From Pseudomonas sp. TCU-HL1 (lineage in GTDB: Bacteria > Pseudomonadota > Gammaproteobacteria > Pseudomonadales > Pseudomonadaceae): DNA of 64,000 bases. The position numbers were made by a program, and so were the translations under genes. The DNA lies in NCBI RefSeq assembly GCF_001708505.1, contig NZ_CP015992.1, positions 558,001 through 622,000 on the forward strand. Direction: 5' to 3'. Positions 43,475 through 52,689 of this stretch are shown here, one piece after another; within the stretch, counting starts at the first letter, position 1, and the number at the start of each line of letters is the position of its first letter. The notes below the pieces were generated by a model. The model did no database searches. It was not told where the DNA came from and saw only the letters and a program-made list of their open reading frames with translations.

Positions 43475-45065
43475 TCAGGATGTGCTAGTCGGCGGGCAGT
43501 TCCACGGCAGCAGGGCTTCGTAGTCTTCGACACTGTTGGCCGTTGGCAGGCGCTCCAGGACGTGGCGCAGCCAGGCATAGGGTTCTTGCCCGTTGGCTTT
43601 GGCCGTTTCGATCAGGCTGTAGAGCTGCGCGCTGGCCGTGGCGCCCTTGGGCGTGTCGCTGAACAGCCAGTTCTTGCGGCCGATCACGAAAGGACGGATG
43701 GCGTTCTCGGCACGGTTGTTGTCGATGGGCAGATGCCCGCCTTCGACATAGCGCACGAGCCGGCTCCAGTTGCTGGCCAGGTAGTTCACCGCCTTGCCCA
43801 GGGCATTCTGCGCGGCGACCTGTGGCTGGGTCTTGTCCAGCCAGGCCTTGAGCTGTTCCAGGAGGGGCCGGCTGCGCTGCTGTCGTGCGGCGTGACGTTC
43901 CAGGTTGCCGCTGTCCTTGTGATCGCGCTCGATGCCGTACAGCTGGTTGATCAGGTTCAAGGCCATGTCGGCGCGCCCGATCTTGCCCTTGGGCTGCACC
44001 TTCTGTGCCTCGATGAATTTGCGTCGAGCGTGAGCCTTATGCGGAGCTCCGGATAAAACCACTCTCTGGATAATGGGCCATGCAGCCGATTTCGGTGATG
44101 CCTTGCTCGAAACCGGCCTTGTAGCCAGCGAAGTCGTCGCAGACCAGCTTGCCATTCCACTGGCCAAGAAAATTGCGCGCATGCTCGCCGGCACGGCTGG
44201 GGCTGAAGTCGTAGACCACGGCCTTCAGGTCGGCGAAGGGCGTGGTGCTGTAGGCCCAGACGTAAGCCCGATGGGTTTTCTTCTCGCCCGGGGCGAGCAT
44301 TTGCACCGGGGTTTCGTCAGCGTGGATCACGCGTTGGCCCAGCACGGCTTCGCGCAGCGCATCGACCAGCGGCTGAAGCTGTACGCCGGTTTGCCCGACC
44401 CACTGCGCCAGCGTCGAGCGGGCGATAGCGAGACCGGCACGACCAAAAATCTTCTCCTGCCGGTACAGCGGCAAGTGATCAGCGAATTTGGCCACCATCA
44501 CGTGAGCCAGGAGGCCGGCGGTGGGGATGCCCTTGTCGATCACCTGGGCCGGCACTGGTGCCTGGATCAGTGTTTCGCACTGGCGACAGGCCCATTTCCC
44601 ACGTACGTGCTGTTCGACGGTGAACACGCCCGGCGTGTAATCCAGCTTTTCGCTGACGTCTTCACCGATGCGTTGCAGCTGGCAGCCGCAGGCGCACTGG
44701 GTGGTGTCCGGTTCGTGATGGATCACGGTGCGCGGGAATTGCGCTGGCAGCGGTGTGCGCTTGGGCTGTTGACGTGGTTCGGCTGGGGCAACCGGAGGAT
44801 TGACGGCTTTCAGCTCGGCCTCGATAGCCATGATGTCGGTGTCGAGCAGGTCTTCCAGCAGGCTGCCCTGGTCAGGGCTCAGTTGCTCGCTGCGCTTGGC
44901 GAACTTGTGCCGCTTGAGGATGGCGATTTCGTGGGTGAGGTTCTCGATAACCGTTTGGTCGCGGTGGATCTTCTTACCCATCATGTCGACCTGCGTGAGC
45001 AACTGCGCGGCCAGTGCGCGCAGCTGTTCAGGTGTCAGTTGGTCGAGATTGGGCGAGGCAGTCAT
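43475..45065 (-). pseudogene. tnpC: IS66 transposase TnpC, disrupted by a 43-nt insertion
   Basis: The N-terminal part (45065 to about 44076) reads MTASPNLDQLTPEQLRALAA, then the zinc-finger-like CACGCQL and CRQC region and the DDE domain (VIHADETPVQML; LVCDDFAGYKAGF). After GCMAH the frame is broken. The C-terminal part resumes at HARRKFIEAQKVQPKGKIG and runs to LPWNCPPTSTS. Without 44033-44075 the two halves join exactly as GCMAHARRKF. The insert is 43 nt, so it shifts the frame. Confidence 0.92.
44033..44075. other. 43-nt insertion scar with near-palindrome in tnpC
   Basis: The extra segment holds GGAGCTCC inside a 20-nt near-palindrome (TTATGCGGAG facing CTCCGGATAA) and a second copy of the GGATAA end. 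Its length and ends suggest a footprint of another element, not a random duplication of neighbouring sequence. Confidence 0.7.
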
Positions 45066-45126
45066 GCCGCTGATTGTGCCAGAGCAGGCGGTCAGCGGAG
45101 ATAAACCGATGGGCTAATGGCAGGTG

Positions 45127-45462
45127 CTACAGCACTGTGATCGCGCCGGCTGCACCGACCCGCTGCCAGGGTAGACCCAGTACCAAAGCCTGAAGTTGCT
45201 CGGTGCCGAGTTCGACTTCCGAGCCGTGCCGGATGCCCGGCCAGTGAAACTTGCCCTGGTTCAATCGCCGCGCAGCCAGTCAGATACCCACGCCGTCATG
45301 CACCAGGACTTTCATGCGGTTGGCGCGGCGGTTGGCGAAGAGATAGGCGCAGTGCGGCTTCGCCGCACCGAACACCGCGATCACGCGGGCCAACGCGGTT
45401 TCAGTGCCAGCACGCATGTCCATCGGCTCGGTAGCGAGCCAGATAGCGTCGATGCGAATCAC
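45127..45462 (-). pseudogene. tnpB: IS66 accessory protein TnpB with an in-frame stop
   Basis: The frame MIRIDAIWLATEPMDMRAG runs to HDGVGI. There a TGA replaces the expected Trp TGG, and the frame then continues open as LAARRLNQGKFHW to a stop at 45127. The total of about 111 codons equals the usual TnpB length. The start overlaps the tnpA stop by 4 nt. Without TnpB this IS type does not normally transpose. Confidence 0.9.
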
Positions 45463-45776
45463 TGCATGAGCCCGCGTACAAACCGGGCGCAGCCTTCAGG
45501 ATCAGAGGCTGGCCATTTCACCGTGACCGATTGCTCGCCAAGCGGTAGCTCGATAATCACCGATGCTTCAGCCGGCCGTTTAGGCGTAGCCCTCAATGGA
45601 ACGAACGCCGGCAACGCCGCCGGTGGCTGATCTCGGTAAAGCGGTAGCCACTTGCGAATGACGTTGGCGTTGATGCCGTGGCTGATGGCAACGCTGGAGA
45701 CGGTCGCACCGGGTTGCAGGCACTCCTGAACAACCTGGGCCTTGAACGGTTTGGGGTAAGAGCTTCGTTGGCGCAT
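45459..45776 (-). CDS. tnpA: IS66 accessory protein TnpA
   Basis: It is 105 residues. A helix-turn-helix of the IS66/IS3 OrfA kind (KAQVVQECLQPGATVSSVAI) precedes SHGINANVIRKWLPLYRD. The frame is intact and overlaps tnpB, but the element cannot move because its two partners are broken. Confidence 0.85.
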   Translation of the reverse strand: MRQRSSYPKPFKAQVVQECLQPGATVSSVAISHGINANVIRKWLPLYRDQPPAALPAFVPLRATPKRPAEASVIIELPLGEQSVTVKWPASDPEGCARFVRGLMQ

Positions 45777-45875
45777 GGAAATCCCGGCGATAAGGGCTAT
45801 CGCGTCCGCTTAAAAATACGCGGACACCATCGCCCTTAATGCTGGAGTTCGGAAGGTGACTTGGCTGGACGCTTA

Positions 45876-47093
45876 GTGCGCCAGTTAAAGCTGGCGGAGG
45901 ATAGTCGATGAAAGTTCGATACTGGTAAGAAATGGCGAATCAACCAGACCCCGAGTCATGCATGTTGCACCGTGAGGTGCAGGGTGAAGCGTTGACAGGG
46001 GAAACCGATGGGCCAGCCATTGAGCCGCGTAATCAGGAATCCGGGATGCCGATGCTGTTAAGCGAAGCAGAAGGCAATACGGAGCATGGCGTTATACGCC
46101 AGTCATGCTCTGATCCCGCGCGGTCGGAGACCCTGTGCACGTCGGGAAGTCCTTCGCACAGAAACTGGGAGATCTCAGCGGTGCCCGGTGCGCAAGCACC
46201 GGGCGGAGCAGGAAAGGCCAAAAGCCGTAACCCTGCTGCCCACGCCGCTGAGAAGTCGGATACGTCCGTAGTACCTGAGAAGCCATCGAACAAAGGGCCT
46301 GGCCCTGCGGAGATAGTGGAGGAAAGGGACGTAGCCAAGGGAAACACCGACAGGCCCCCCGCGCCCCGGACACAGAGCCGGATCAGTTGCGCGTCGATGG
46401 TACTTGAAGGTGTACGTGAAGCAGCCCGAAGGAACAAGGGCATGCAATTCACGGCATTGCTGCACCACATCACACCGCAGTTATTGGCGCAGAGCTTCTA
46501 TACCCTGCGCCGCGATGCAGCGGTGGGCGTGGACGGCATGTCGTGGCGAGAGTACGAGGAAGGTCTTCTCCAGCGGCTGAGCACCTTGCACGCAAGGCTC
46601 CACAGTGGGGCCTACCGGGCAACGCCGTCACGGCGGGTCTATATCCCCAAAACCGACGGCAGACAGCGTCCGCTGGGTGTTGCCTCTCTGGAGGACAAGA
46701 TCGTACAGCAGGCAGTCGTTACCGTTCTGAATGCGATCTATGAAGAAGACTTTCTCGGGTTCTCGTATGGGTTTCGACCGGGACGTAGCCAGCACGATGC
46801 GCTGGATGCGTTGACGGTTGCGCTCAAGAGCCAGAAGGTGAACTGGATATTGGATGCGGACATCACGTCGTTCTTTGATGAGATCGATCACGAGTGGATG
46901 CTGATGTTTCTGGGACACCGGGTTTGCAGACCGGCGCATGCTCGGGCTTATCTGCAAATGGCTCCAAGCGGGCGTGATGGAGAACGGCCGTAGGGTGGCC
47001 GCGACGAAGGGTACCCCCCAAGGCGCGGTGATATCGCCGCTTTTGGCGAATATCTATCTTCACTACGTGCTGGATCTGTGGGCAAGGCAGTGG
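45876..47093 (+). mobile_element. Truncated group II intron, relic 1
   Basis: The 5' boundary is read at GTGCGCC (45876), followed by a stem-loop (CGCCAG/CTGGCG), as in bacterial group II introns. About 520 nt of ribozyme domains precede the maturase frame. The 3' part, including the rest of the maturase and domains V and VI, is missing, and sequence switches at about 47093 to a DUF499 gene. The 5' boundary is inferred from the GUGCG rule only. Confidence 0.7.
46397..47093 (+). pseudogene. ltrA: Group II intron reverse transcriptase/maturase, frameshifted and truncated
   Basis: The conserved part is MQFTALLHHITPQLLAQSF, VGVDGMSWREYEEGL, RRVYIPKTDGRQRPLG, YGFRPGRSQHDALDAL and DADITSFFDEIDHEWM. 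One extra T in the run at 46923-46925 shifts the frame; reading continues in the next frame as MLGLICKWLQAGVMENGRRV and TPQGAVISPLLANIYL. The gene ends at LDLWARQWR, just before the catalytic YADD box, where the DUF499 relic begins. The frame is open back to 45932, but that part is intron RNA. Confidence 0.9.
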
Positions 47094-47094
47094 C

Positions 47095-48398
47095 GCGGAT
47101 TTCTACATTGCTCACAGTGGCAAGTTCCCGTCCGAAACCCAGGAAAGCCATTACTTCGAGCGTCTGAAGCAGGCTTACCCCATTCATCCGGAGGTGTTTG
47201 ACCGGCTGTATGACGACTGGTCGAGTCTCGATAACTTCCAGCGCACCCGTGGGGTGCTGAAGATGATGGCCAAGATCATCTACAGCCTGTGGAAAGACGG
47301 AAACAACGATCCGTTGATCATGGCCGGCAGCCTGCCGTTTGCAGATACCGACACCCGCAACGAGTTCACCTATTACCTGCCCGCAGGCTGGGATCCGGTC
47401 GTGGATCGGGATATCGACGGACCGCGCGCCGAAACCGTCGCCATTGAAAATCACGATGCGCGCCTTGGTGCTGTGCACGCCTGTCGTCGAACTGCACGCA
47501 CGATTTTCCTCGGTAGTGCACCGACAACTTCCAGCCAGTTGGTTCGCGGTATCGAGATGGAGCGCGTGCTGCTAGGCAGCGCTCAGCCGGAGCAGCAACT
47601 GGGCCTGTACGAGGACGCCTTGCGCCGCTTGGGTGACAAGCTGCATTACCTGAATAGTGCCAACAGCCGTTACTGGTTCGACACGCGCCCGAACTTGCGC
47701 CGCGAGATGGAGGAGCGCAAGAAGCGCTTCAAAGATCGTGAGGATGTGTTCCCGACCCTGCGTCAGCGCCTCAACAATCTGGGCGGCTGTTTTGGTGGCG
47801 TGCACGTTTTTACTGGCAGTGCCGATGTGCCGGATGACTGGACGCTGCGCCTGGTGGTGCTGGCGCCTGATTCGCCTTACAGCAAAACCGGGCCGAATGC
47901 GGCGCTGAACAAGGCGTTGGAGATCCTTAAAAGTCGAGGCGAGCAAGCGTGGCATCGGACTATGCAGAGGCGCTCAGAGCCAAGGAGGCAGCCGCCAATG
48001 TATCGTCAACGGTGCAACCTGCTGGCGAGCTGATTCATGACATTCCTACCGGAAGCTCCGGCGGTACAGTCGGTGGTGCTGGTGCTGGTGCTGGTGCTGG
48101 TGCTGGTGCTGGTGCTGGTGCGGTGGGCGGTTCGTCGGGCTCGGTCGATGTGCCGGTTGCCAAGACGTTGCCGACACAGTTCTATGCCAGCGCCGAGCTA
48201 GATCCGGTCAAAGCCAAGATGCAGTTTGCAACGCTGGTCGATGAGGTGATTCAGCAGTTCACGGTCAAGCACGGCGTGAATGTGACCATTTCCATCGATA
48301 TCCAGGCCAGCAGCGCAGGTGGTTTTGATGACTCGGTGCAGCGTTCGGTGAAGGAGAACTGCAGCGTGCTGAAGGTGAATACCTACGAGTTTGAGTAG
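47095..48398 (+). pseudogene. Relic of an anti-phage DUF499-family ATPase
   Basis: The first block (ADFYIAHSGKFPSETQESHY; RTRGVLKMMAKIIYSLWKDG; ARTIFLGSAPTTSSQLVRGI; YLNSANSRYWFDTRPNLRRE) matches the C-terminal half of DUF499 proteins. At about 47945 (ILKSRGEQ) it jumps in another frame to the extreme C-terminus (KTLPTQFYASAELDPVKAKM), so several hundred codons are lost between them. The ATPase N-terminus is also missing, replaced by intron sequence. DUF499 proteins occur with DUF1156 methyltransferases in a defence gene set. No partner gene is left here. Confidence 0.85.
48075..48120 (+). repeat. GGTGCT hexanucleotide tandem repeat
   Basis: Seven perfect copies plus a partial one encode an Ala-Gly linker in the DUF499 relic. 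The unit is a multiple of three, so copy-number change keeps frame. Confidence 0.95.
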
Positions 48399-48435
48399 AG
48401 ACCTTGAGGGTGGGCGTCCTTGATGACGCCCGCTG

Positions 48436-48780
48436 CTACTGCCAGTGACCTGGGATTTCGATGCCGTAGTTCTTGGCGACGGTTTTCAGTGTGGCGAGGA
48501 TCTCAGTGTGTCGTGCCTGATCGGCTGGCTGCCAGGTCTCACGGCGATCCAGTAGGCCTTTCAGCTCGCCCAGGTTGTACATTCCCAGTCGATGAAAGTT
48601 TCCCCAGCTCGGTAAGCCAAACAGGTTGTAGATGACCACGGTGGCGTCGCGTTCGCTGGCAAGACGCTTTTCCCCACTGAGCTTTTCGGCAGCGGCTTCG
48701 GCTTCATCTCGGTCGTCCTAGGTGTTGAGTAGTTTCATCAGTGCTTGGTTGAAATCCAATCGGGCGGTGGATTCTGCCTG
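48436..48780 (-). pseudogene. Unrecognised gene with an internal TAG, end of the ICE-type module
   Basis: The 3' part reads ERDATVVIYNLFGLPSWGNF then HRLGMYNLGELKGLLDRRET and ends GIEIPGHWQ. Upstream in the same frame SQAESTARLDFNQALMKLLN is followed by a TAG at about 48718-48720 and then continues DDRDEAEAAAEKLSGEKRLA. The two halves read as one soluble alpha-helical protein with a nonsense codon. I do not recognise the family. It lies beyond the hairpin that ends the radC-side operon. Confidence 0.45.
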
Positions 48781-48810
48781 ACTGGCAAAAAAAGAACATC
48801 CAAGGATCTG

Positions 48811-48846
48811 TTCAGGGAGAGCCGCTGGCAAGCGGCTCTCCCTGAA
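48811..48846. terminator. 16-bp perfect hairpin downstream of the ICE-type operon
   Basis: TTCAGGGAGAGCCGCT pairs perfectly with its complement across a 4-nt loop, 16 nt after the small membrane-protein gene. No immediate U-tract follows on either strand, so it may act as a 3'-end stabiliser or a Rho-independent terminator with a weak tail. Confidence 0.55.
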
Positions 48847-48861
48847 CATTGGCCTATCGAA

Positions 48862-49026
48862 TTAGCTCCTTTGTAGCCGACTCAAGATCCAGCATGCCAG
48901 CACCAAGGCAATTAGTAGCGGTGGAAAGCGCACCATCAGAATCACCAGCAGCAACATTGCCAGGCAGCCTGCGAGGATGCCGGCAAATACGAACACTGCT
49001 GCAAAGGTGCGAAGTAATAGCTTCAT
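48862..49026 (-). CDS. Small membrane protein of the ICE-type module
   Basis: It is 54 residues, MKLLLRTFAAVFVFAGILAG, with one to two membrane segments (CLAMLLLVILMVRFPPLLIALVLACWIL). It follows a GAGGAGT ribosome site and lies 11 nt after radC. No known family is recognised. It is likely co-transcribed with the recombination genes upstream. Confidence 0.6.
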   Translation of the reverse strand: MKLLLRTFAAVFVFAGILAGCLAMLLLVILMVRFPPLLIALVLACWILSRLQRS

Positions 49027-49036
49027 GCCAGACTCC

Positions 49037-49534
49037 TCACAGGTAGCCCAGTTCTGCCAGTGACACGCAGCCTTCATGGCCCACCACGATATGGTCGAGC
49101 GTGCGCACACCTACCAGGTTCAGCGCCTCCTGCAGTTTCGTGGTGAGCGTACGATCTGCCTGGCTGGGCTCGGGGTCTCCTGATGGGTGGTTGTGTACCA
49201 GGATCATGGCGGCAGCGTTGTATTCCAGGGCGATCTTCACGACTTCCCTGGGGTAAACGCTTGCTCCATCGAGGGTGCCGCGAAACAGCTCCTGAAAGGC
49301 AATCACCCGATGCCGGCTGTCGAGCAGAAGCAGGGCGAATACCTCATGCTTATGGTCGGCGAGCAGCGCCTGCAGGTGGCTGAATACTTCCTTCGGTGAG
49401 GTCAGTGCTCGCCCCCGGCGCAGACGCAGATTCGCCAACTGCCGGGCCATCAGCAGGATGTCGGTTTCGGTGACCGGTGAATCAACCAGGTAGGTGCCGG
49501 TCGATTCACTGGCCTTCAGCTTGTGCAGGCGCAT
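49037..49534 (-). CDS. radC: RadC-family JAB-domain protein
   Basis: It is 165 residues from the ATG at 49534, after AAGGA. It is essentially only the JAB1/MPN metalloprotease-like domain: EVFALLLLDSRHRVIAFQEL, then the metal motif VHNHPSGDPEPSQAD and TLDHIVVG. Chromosomal RadC is longer, with an N-terminal HhH part. Short RadC copies are typical of plasmids and integrative elements. Despite the name, a DNA-repair role is unproven. It overlaps the upstream gene by 29 nt. Confidence 0.92.
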   Translation of the reverse strand: MRLHKLKASESTGTYLVDSPVTETDILLMARQLANLRLRRGRALTSPKEVFSHLQALLADHKHEVFALLLLDSRHRVIAFQELFRGTLDGASVYPREVVKIALEYNAAAMILVHNHPSGDPEPSQADRTLTTKLQEALNLVGVRTLDHIVVGHEGCVSLAELGYL

Positions 49535-50456
49535 GGTGGGTTCCTTGATGGTGATCAGTCGGTGAGGTATGGCGCTGGGCTTGTGCGTCCAGCTTCTCGG
49601 CCAGGCTGGCTTTCGTCGAGCGCTGGGGAGTGTTGGTGGCTGGCGGTGGGGTTTCTGCGGCGGGGTAGAACTCCTCGGCGATGGCGCCAACGTCTTCCTC
49701 GCTGTCCTCGAAGGCACCATTGCCGAAGCCACGCTGCGCCGCTTCATCCAGCGCGGCCTGATCGAAGCCTGCTGCTTGCCGCTGCGTATCGAGCTCATTG
49801 GCGGCCAGCAGCGCCTCCTTCATGTCCATACCGCCGCGTACCGTCAGGTCGACGTAGAAGATCGGGGTGCCATGGCTCTGCCGGGTGGACTTGCCACGCA
49901 GACGCAGTTCCAACGGCAGGCACGCCAGTCGGTTGCCGGAGATGGCCTGGAAGTAATGCAGTCGAGCCGCCAGGGTGCGGATGCTGTTGAAGCCGGTGGT
50001 ACGGAGCACGAAGCTACCCAGCGGATCGTCATCGCCAATGACCACGTTCAGTCGGCCGTAGGGCTTGCAGGCATTGCCTTTGGCCAACGAGCAGGCGTCC
50101 GGCGAAGGGCAGGGCAGTGATTGCATGCCGTCTTGAGTGACGCGCTTGCAGGTCTCACCATTGCCGACGCACAGCGGGCGTCCGGACTGGCGGTCGAACA
50201 AGGTGTAGTCGGCGCGGAAATTCAGCTCCGGCTCATTGAACAGCAGACGCACCGGGATGCTGCGCAGCTTGTCGTCCTTGCCCTGACGCAGCTCGTCATT
50301 GAGCGGGTGCAACAGCCAGCCGTCCTTGCTTTGTACCTGGGAGGTGATGGTGAATTGGTCATCCTTCTCCGGCAGGCGCTTGCCGTTCTTCTCGATGACC
50401 TTACCGATGGAGATGCGCCCGAGAACAGGGGGTGTCAGGACTAAGCCTTTCAGCAT
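49506..50456 (-). CDS. Cys-rich RDF/Gp3-like protein (often named hydrolase or metal-binding protein)
   Basis: It is 316 residues from the ATG at 50456 (MLKGLVLTPPVLGRISIGKV). Five cysteines (96, 103, 116, 122, 130) sit in a short segment LCVGNGETCKRV...LPCPSPDACSLAKGNACKPYG, a probable zinc-binding knuckle. This resembles phage recombination-directionality-factor (Gp3-like) proteins and the plasmid proteins named hydrolase or metal-binding. It lies between yqaJ and radC, the place where a single-strand annealing protein would be expected, so a role in that pathway is possible. The C-terminal about 60 residues are low complexity. Confidence 0.7.
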   Translation of the reverse strand: MLKGLVLTPPVLGRISIGKVIEKNGKRLPEKDDQFTITSQVQSKDGWLLHPLNDELRQGKDDKLRSIPVRLLFNEPELNFRADYTLFDRQSGRPLCVGNGETCKRVTQDGMQSLPCPSPDACSLAKGNACKPYGRLNVVIGDDDPLGSFVLRTTGFNSIRTLAARLHYFQAISGNRLACLPLELRLRGKSTRQSHGTPIFYVDLTVRGGMDMKEALLAANELDTQRQAAGFDQAALDEAAQRGFGNGAFEDSEEDVGAIAEEFYPAAETPPPATNTPQRSTKASLAEKLDAQAQRHTSPTDHHQGTHHAPAQAEGQ

Positions 50457-50547
50457 GGTGGTTCTCCTGGAAATGAACAAAGGCCAGCCACGCAGAGCGA
50501 ACTGCGTGGACTGGCCAAGGGGAGGGAAAGGGGGATGAAGATGGAAA

Positions 50548-51552
50548 TCAGCCGACCAAGAAGCGCCGCGCACCGGGTTTCAGCAGTGGGTACTTGGCCT
50601 GCAGGTAAGGCTTGTCCTGGAGCAGCTGAGCGACATCGAGGCCGACGCTGTCCTTGGCTTTGCGCCAGCTGACGTAGCCGCTGGAGAACTCCGCCCGACT
50701 GGCATCGCCCATGGCCTGCTGCAGCATCTGCTTGAGCTCGGCCTCGCGTTTTTCCTTGTCGGCAATCGACTGGCGCACGGCCTTGAGCTCGATGAAGGCG
50801 GCGGCCAGTCCGGCATGGCTGCTGAAGTCGACGACCTGGCCGTTATCTTCCGGGTAGAGGCAGCGCAGGGCCGCTTCGGCGGAAGCGGTGCCATCGGCCG
50901 GCGGTGGCGTATCCGTCTCGACGTAGTGCCAGAACTTGCGCTCCAGCTCGATTAGGCGCGCGATCATCTGCTCGTCCCGCTCGATACGGTGGATCTCCAG
51001 CGTCTGGCCGCCGAGCAGTACCGCCACATCCGCCGCCCGCTTGCCGGTGACGGCGAGCTGGTGCATCACCTGCAACTGCACATACTCGGGCACGCCTTCC
51101 TTCCAGAGGCGTGCTCCATTTATGCCGGCGGTCTTGCATTCGAGGATCTGCACATCGTCGGCACCGATCACCTCGCGGTCGATGTTGGCCAGCATCCAGG
51201 GTAGCTGGGGATCGGGATGCTGCAGCACGGCGTTGATGCGGCGCACCTTGTTCTTGGTGCGCTTGCTGTAGTGCCAGGCGACGATGGGCTCCAGGACATT
51301 GCCCCAGTACATCGGACTTTCCTCATCGTAGGGATCGGCTTTGGGCATACCGGCATCGCGCCCGGTCTTCTCCAACCACAACTCCAGTTGCGACTTATAG
51401 GGATTGAGGCCGACTGCAGCAGCGGCGTCCGAACTGCCGATGCCTTGCTTGCGGATCTGCAGCCAGTCCTCGCGTGGCAGCTCCTTGGTGCTGACCAGGC
51501 GAAGGGCAGGGCGGGTTTTGCTGGTGCTGCGATTCAATGAAGTGGCTTTCAT
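50548..51552 (-). CDS. YqaJ-family viral recombinase (lambda-type exonuclease)
   Basis: It is a 334-residue PD-(D/E)XK exonuclease. The start is the ATG at 51552, with AGGTG upstream; a GTG three codons earlier is possible. In that longer frame GIGSSDAAAAVGLNPY is at 40-54, GNVLEP supplies a catalytic Glu near 91, NIDRE an Asp near 128, and ILECKTAG the ExK pair near 141-143. The C-terminal part is a helical extension. Such enzymes resect double-strand ends and work with an annealing protein. No RecT/Bet-like gene is adjacent. Confidence 0.92.
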   Translation of the reverse strand: MKATSLNRSTSKTRPALRLVSTKELPREDWLQIRKQGIGSSDAAAAVGLNPYKSQLELWLEKTGRDAGMPKADPYDEESPMYWGNVLEPIVAWHYSKRTKNKVRRINAVLQHPDPQLPWMLANIDREVIGADDVQILECKTAGINGARLWKEGVPEYVQLQVMHQLAVTGKRAADVAVLLGGQTLEIHRIERDEQMIARLIELERKFWHYVETDTPPPADGTASAEAALRCLYPEDNGQVVDFSSHAGLAAAFIELKAVRQSIADKEKREAELKQMLQQAMGDASRAEFSSGYVSWRKAKDSVGLDVAQLLQDKPYLQAKYPLLKPGARRFLVG

Positions 51553-51627
51553 GGTATTCACCTGCAGACAGAAAAACGCCCGACCAGCACGAGGCTGACC
51601 GGGCGCGAGGGTTGATGTAATTGAGGG

Positions 51628-52596
51628 TTAAGCGACGAGACGTAGGGCCGCATCCAGGGCGCGTTGCTTGATCTGTGCCCCCTGGCCGAACCAAGCCGAG
51701 TCCAGGCGGTACTCGTTGCTGCGGGCGCGGCGCTCGTGATCGACATACTCGGTCACCGCGTTGAGTAGACCCCAGGCGGTGCCATTGGCTGACTCAAGGC
51801 TGCTGCCACGACCGCGCCCCTGATACAAGTACTCCACCTTTTGCATGGCGCGAATGTTCGGTACGACCTCGGCTTGCTGACCGCGAGGAGAGTGGTCACC
51901 CAATACTGTTGTGATGAAGCTCAAGGCTTCTTTGGTCTTAACCTTGCGCTCGGCCAGGGCGCGCATGCGGTACATGAAATCGTCCCAGCCGGAGACGGCG
52001 ATACCGAGTTGTTTCTTCACCATCTGGGGATCGAAGCGAGTGTTGTGCGGTACCTTGATGGCGCGGCTGGAGCCGTCCAGGGCGATGGTCAGGGTGTTAT
52101 TGCAGACCACGCGCACGGTAGTGGGCGTAGCCGTAGTGGCCAGGGTGCCATCGCAGGACGTAGCGAGCAGCAAGTAGCCGTTGACCTGATCGTTACCCTT
52201 GAGCGCTGTGCCTTGGCCAGTGCGTGCCAACGCCCAGAACTTGCGTCCGCCCTTGAGCACGCCGGCCGTTTCCAACTCATACCCGGAGATTTCCGTCAGA
52301 TCTCGGTAGAACTCCAACACCTCGCGCGGCTGCACGGTGTGATAGCGGTTGGAGACGACTGACAGCGGGGCCTTGGTATCGGAGCGGTAGAGCACTTTCT
52401 GTTCCGGGAAGGAATGGATAGCGCCCAGGTGGCCGACCGCGTCCGACTTGAAGTGCACCGGGCTTTCCAGAATCTGCCAGTCCATGCCGGCTTCGCGCTG
52501 CCAGACCTCGATGGGTTGTTTCTGAGTGAGCTGATTGCCCAGGCCGTGCCAGGGAGCGGCGCCAGCGTAGGCCATGGTTTCGACGAGATGAGCCAT
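51628..52596 (-). CDS. DUF932 domain protein
   Basis: It is 322 residues, MAHLVETMAYAGAAPWHGLG, the typical DUF932 start. Conserved pieces are YHTVQPREVLEFYRDL, GRKFWALARTG, VVCNNTLTIALDG and ANGTAWGLLNAVTEYVDHE. The family is common on plasmids, phages and ICEs, and its biochemical role is unknown. It is followed by yqaJ on the same strand, 75 nt away. Confidence 0.9.
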   Translation of the reverse strand: MAHLVETMAYAGAAPWHGLGNQLTQKQPIEVWQREAGMDWQILESPVHFKSDAVGHLGAIHSFPEQKVLYRSDTKAPLSVVSNRYHTVQPREVLEFYRDLTEISGYELETAGVLKGGRKFWALARTGQGTALKGNDQVNGYLLLATSCDGTLATTATPTTVRVVCNNTLTIALDGSSRAIKVPHNTRFDPQMVKKQLGIAVSGWDDFMYRMRALAERKVKTKEALSFITTVLGDHSPRGQQAEVVPNIRAMQKVEYLYQGRGRGSSLESANGTAWGLLNAVTEYVDHERRARSNEYRLDSAWFGQGAQIKQRALDAALRLVA

Positions 52597-52689
52597 GTGA
52601 ACGATTCCTTTGAGTGCAAGCCGGCATAAAGCGCTGCGCGAGGCGCAGCACCAACCGGACGACTGAAATGAGGAGAGAGTGGCGTCGGA

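Larger units (their letters stand above)
43430..45827. mobile_element. Degenerate IS66-family element
   Basis: It holds tnpA, tnpB and tnpC in the standard order on the minus strand, about 2.4 kb. The left end is taken at GTAACCGC and the right end at the complement of GTGTCCGC; these only partly match, and no 8-bp duplication was found, so the boundaries are approximate. tnpB has a nonsense codon and tnpC a 43-nt insertion, so the element is dead. Confidence 0.75.

Noticed and set aside
48075..48120. Tandem GGTGCT repeat as a possible CRISPR or VNTR regulatory array
   Set aside because: There are no spacers; it simply encodes an Ala-Gly linker in the DUF499 relic.
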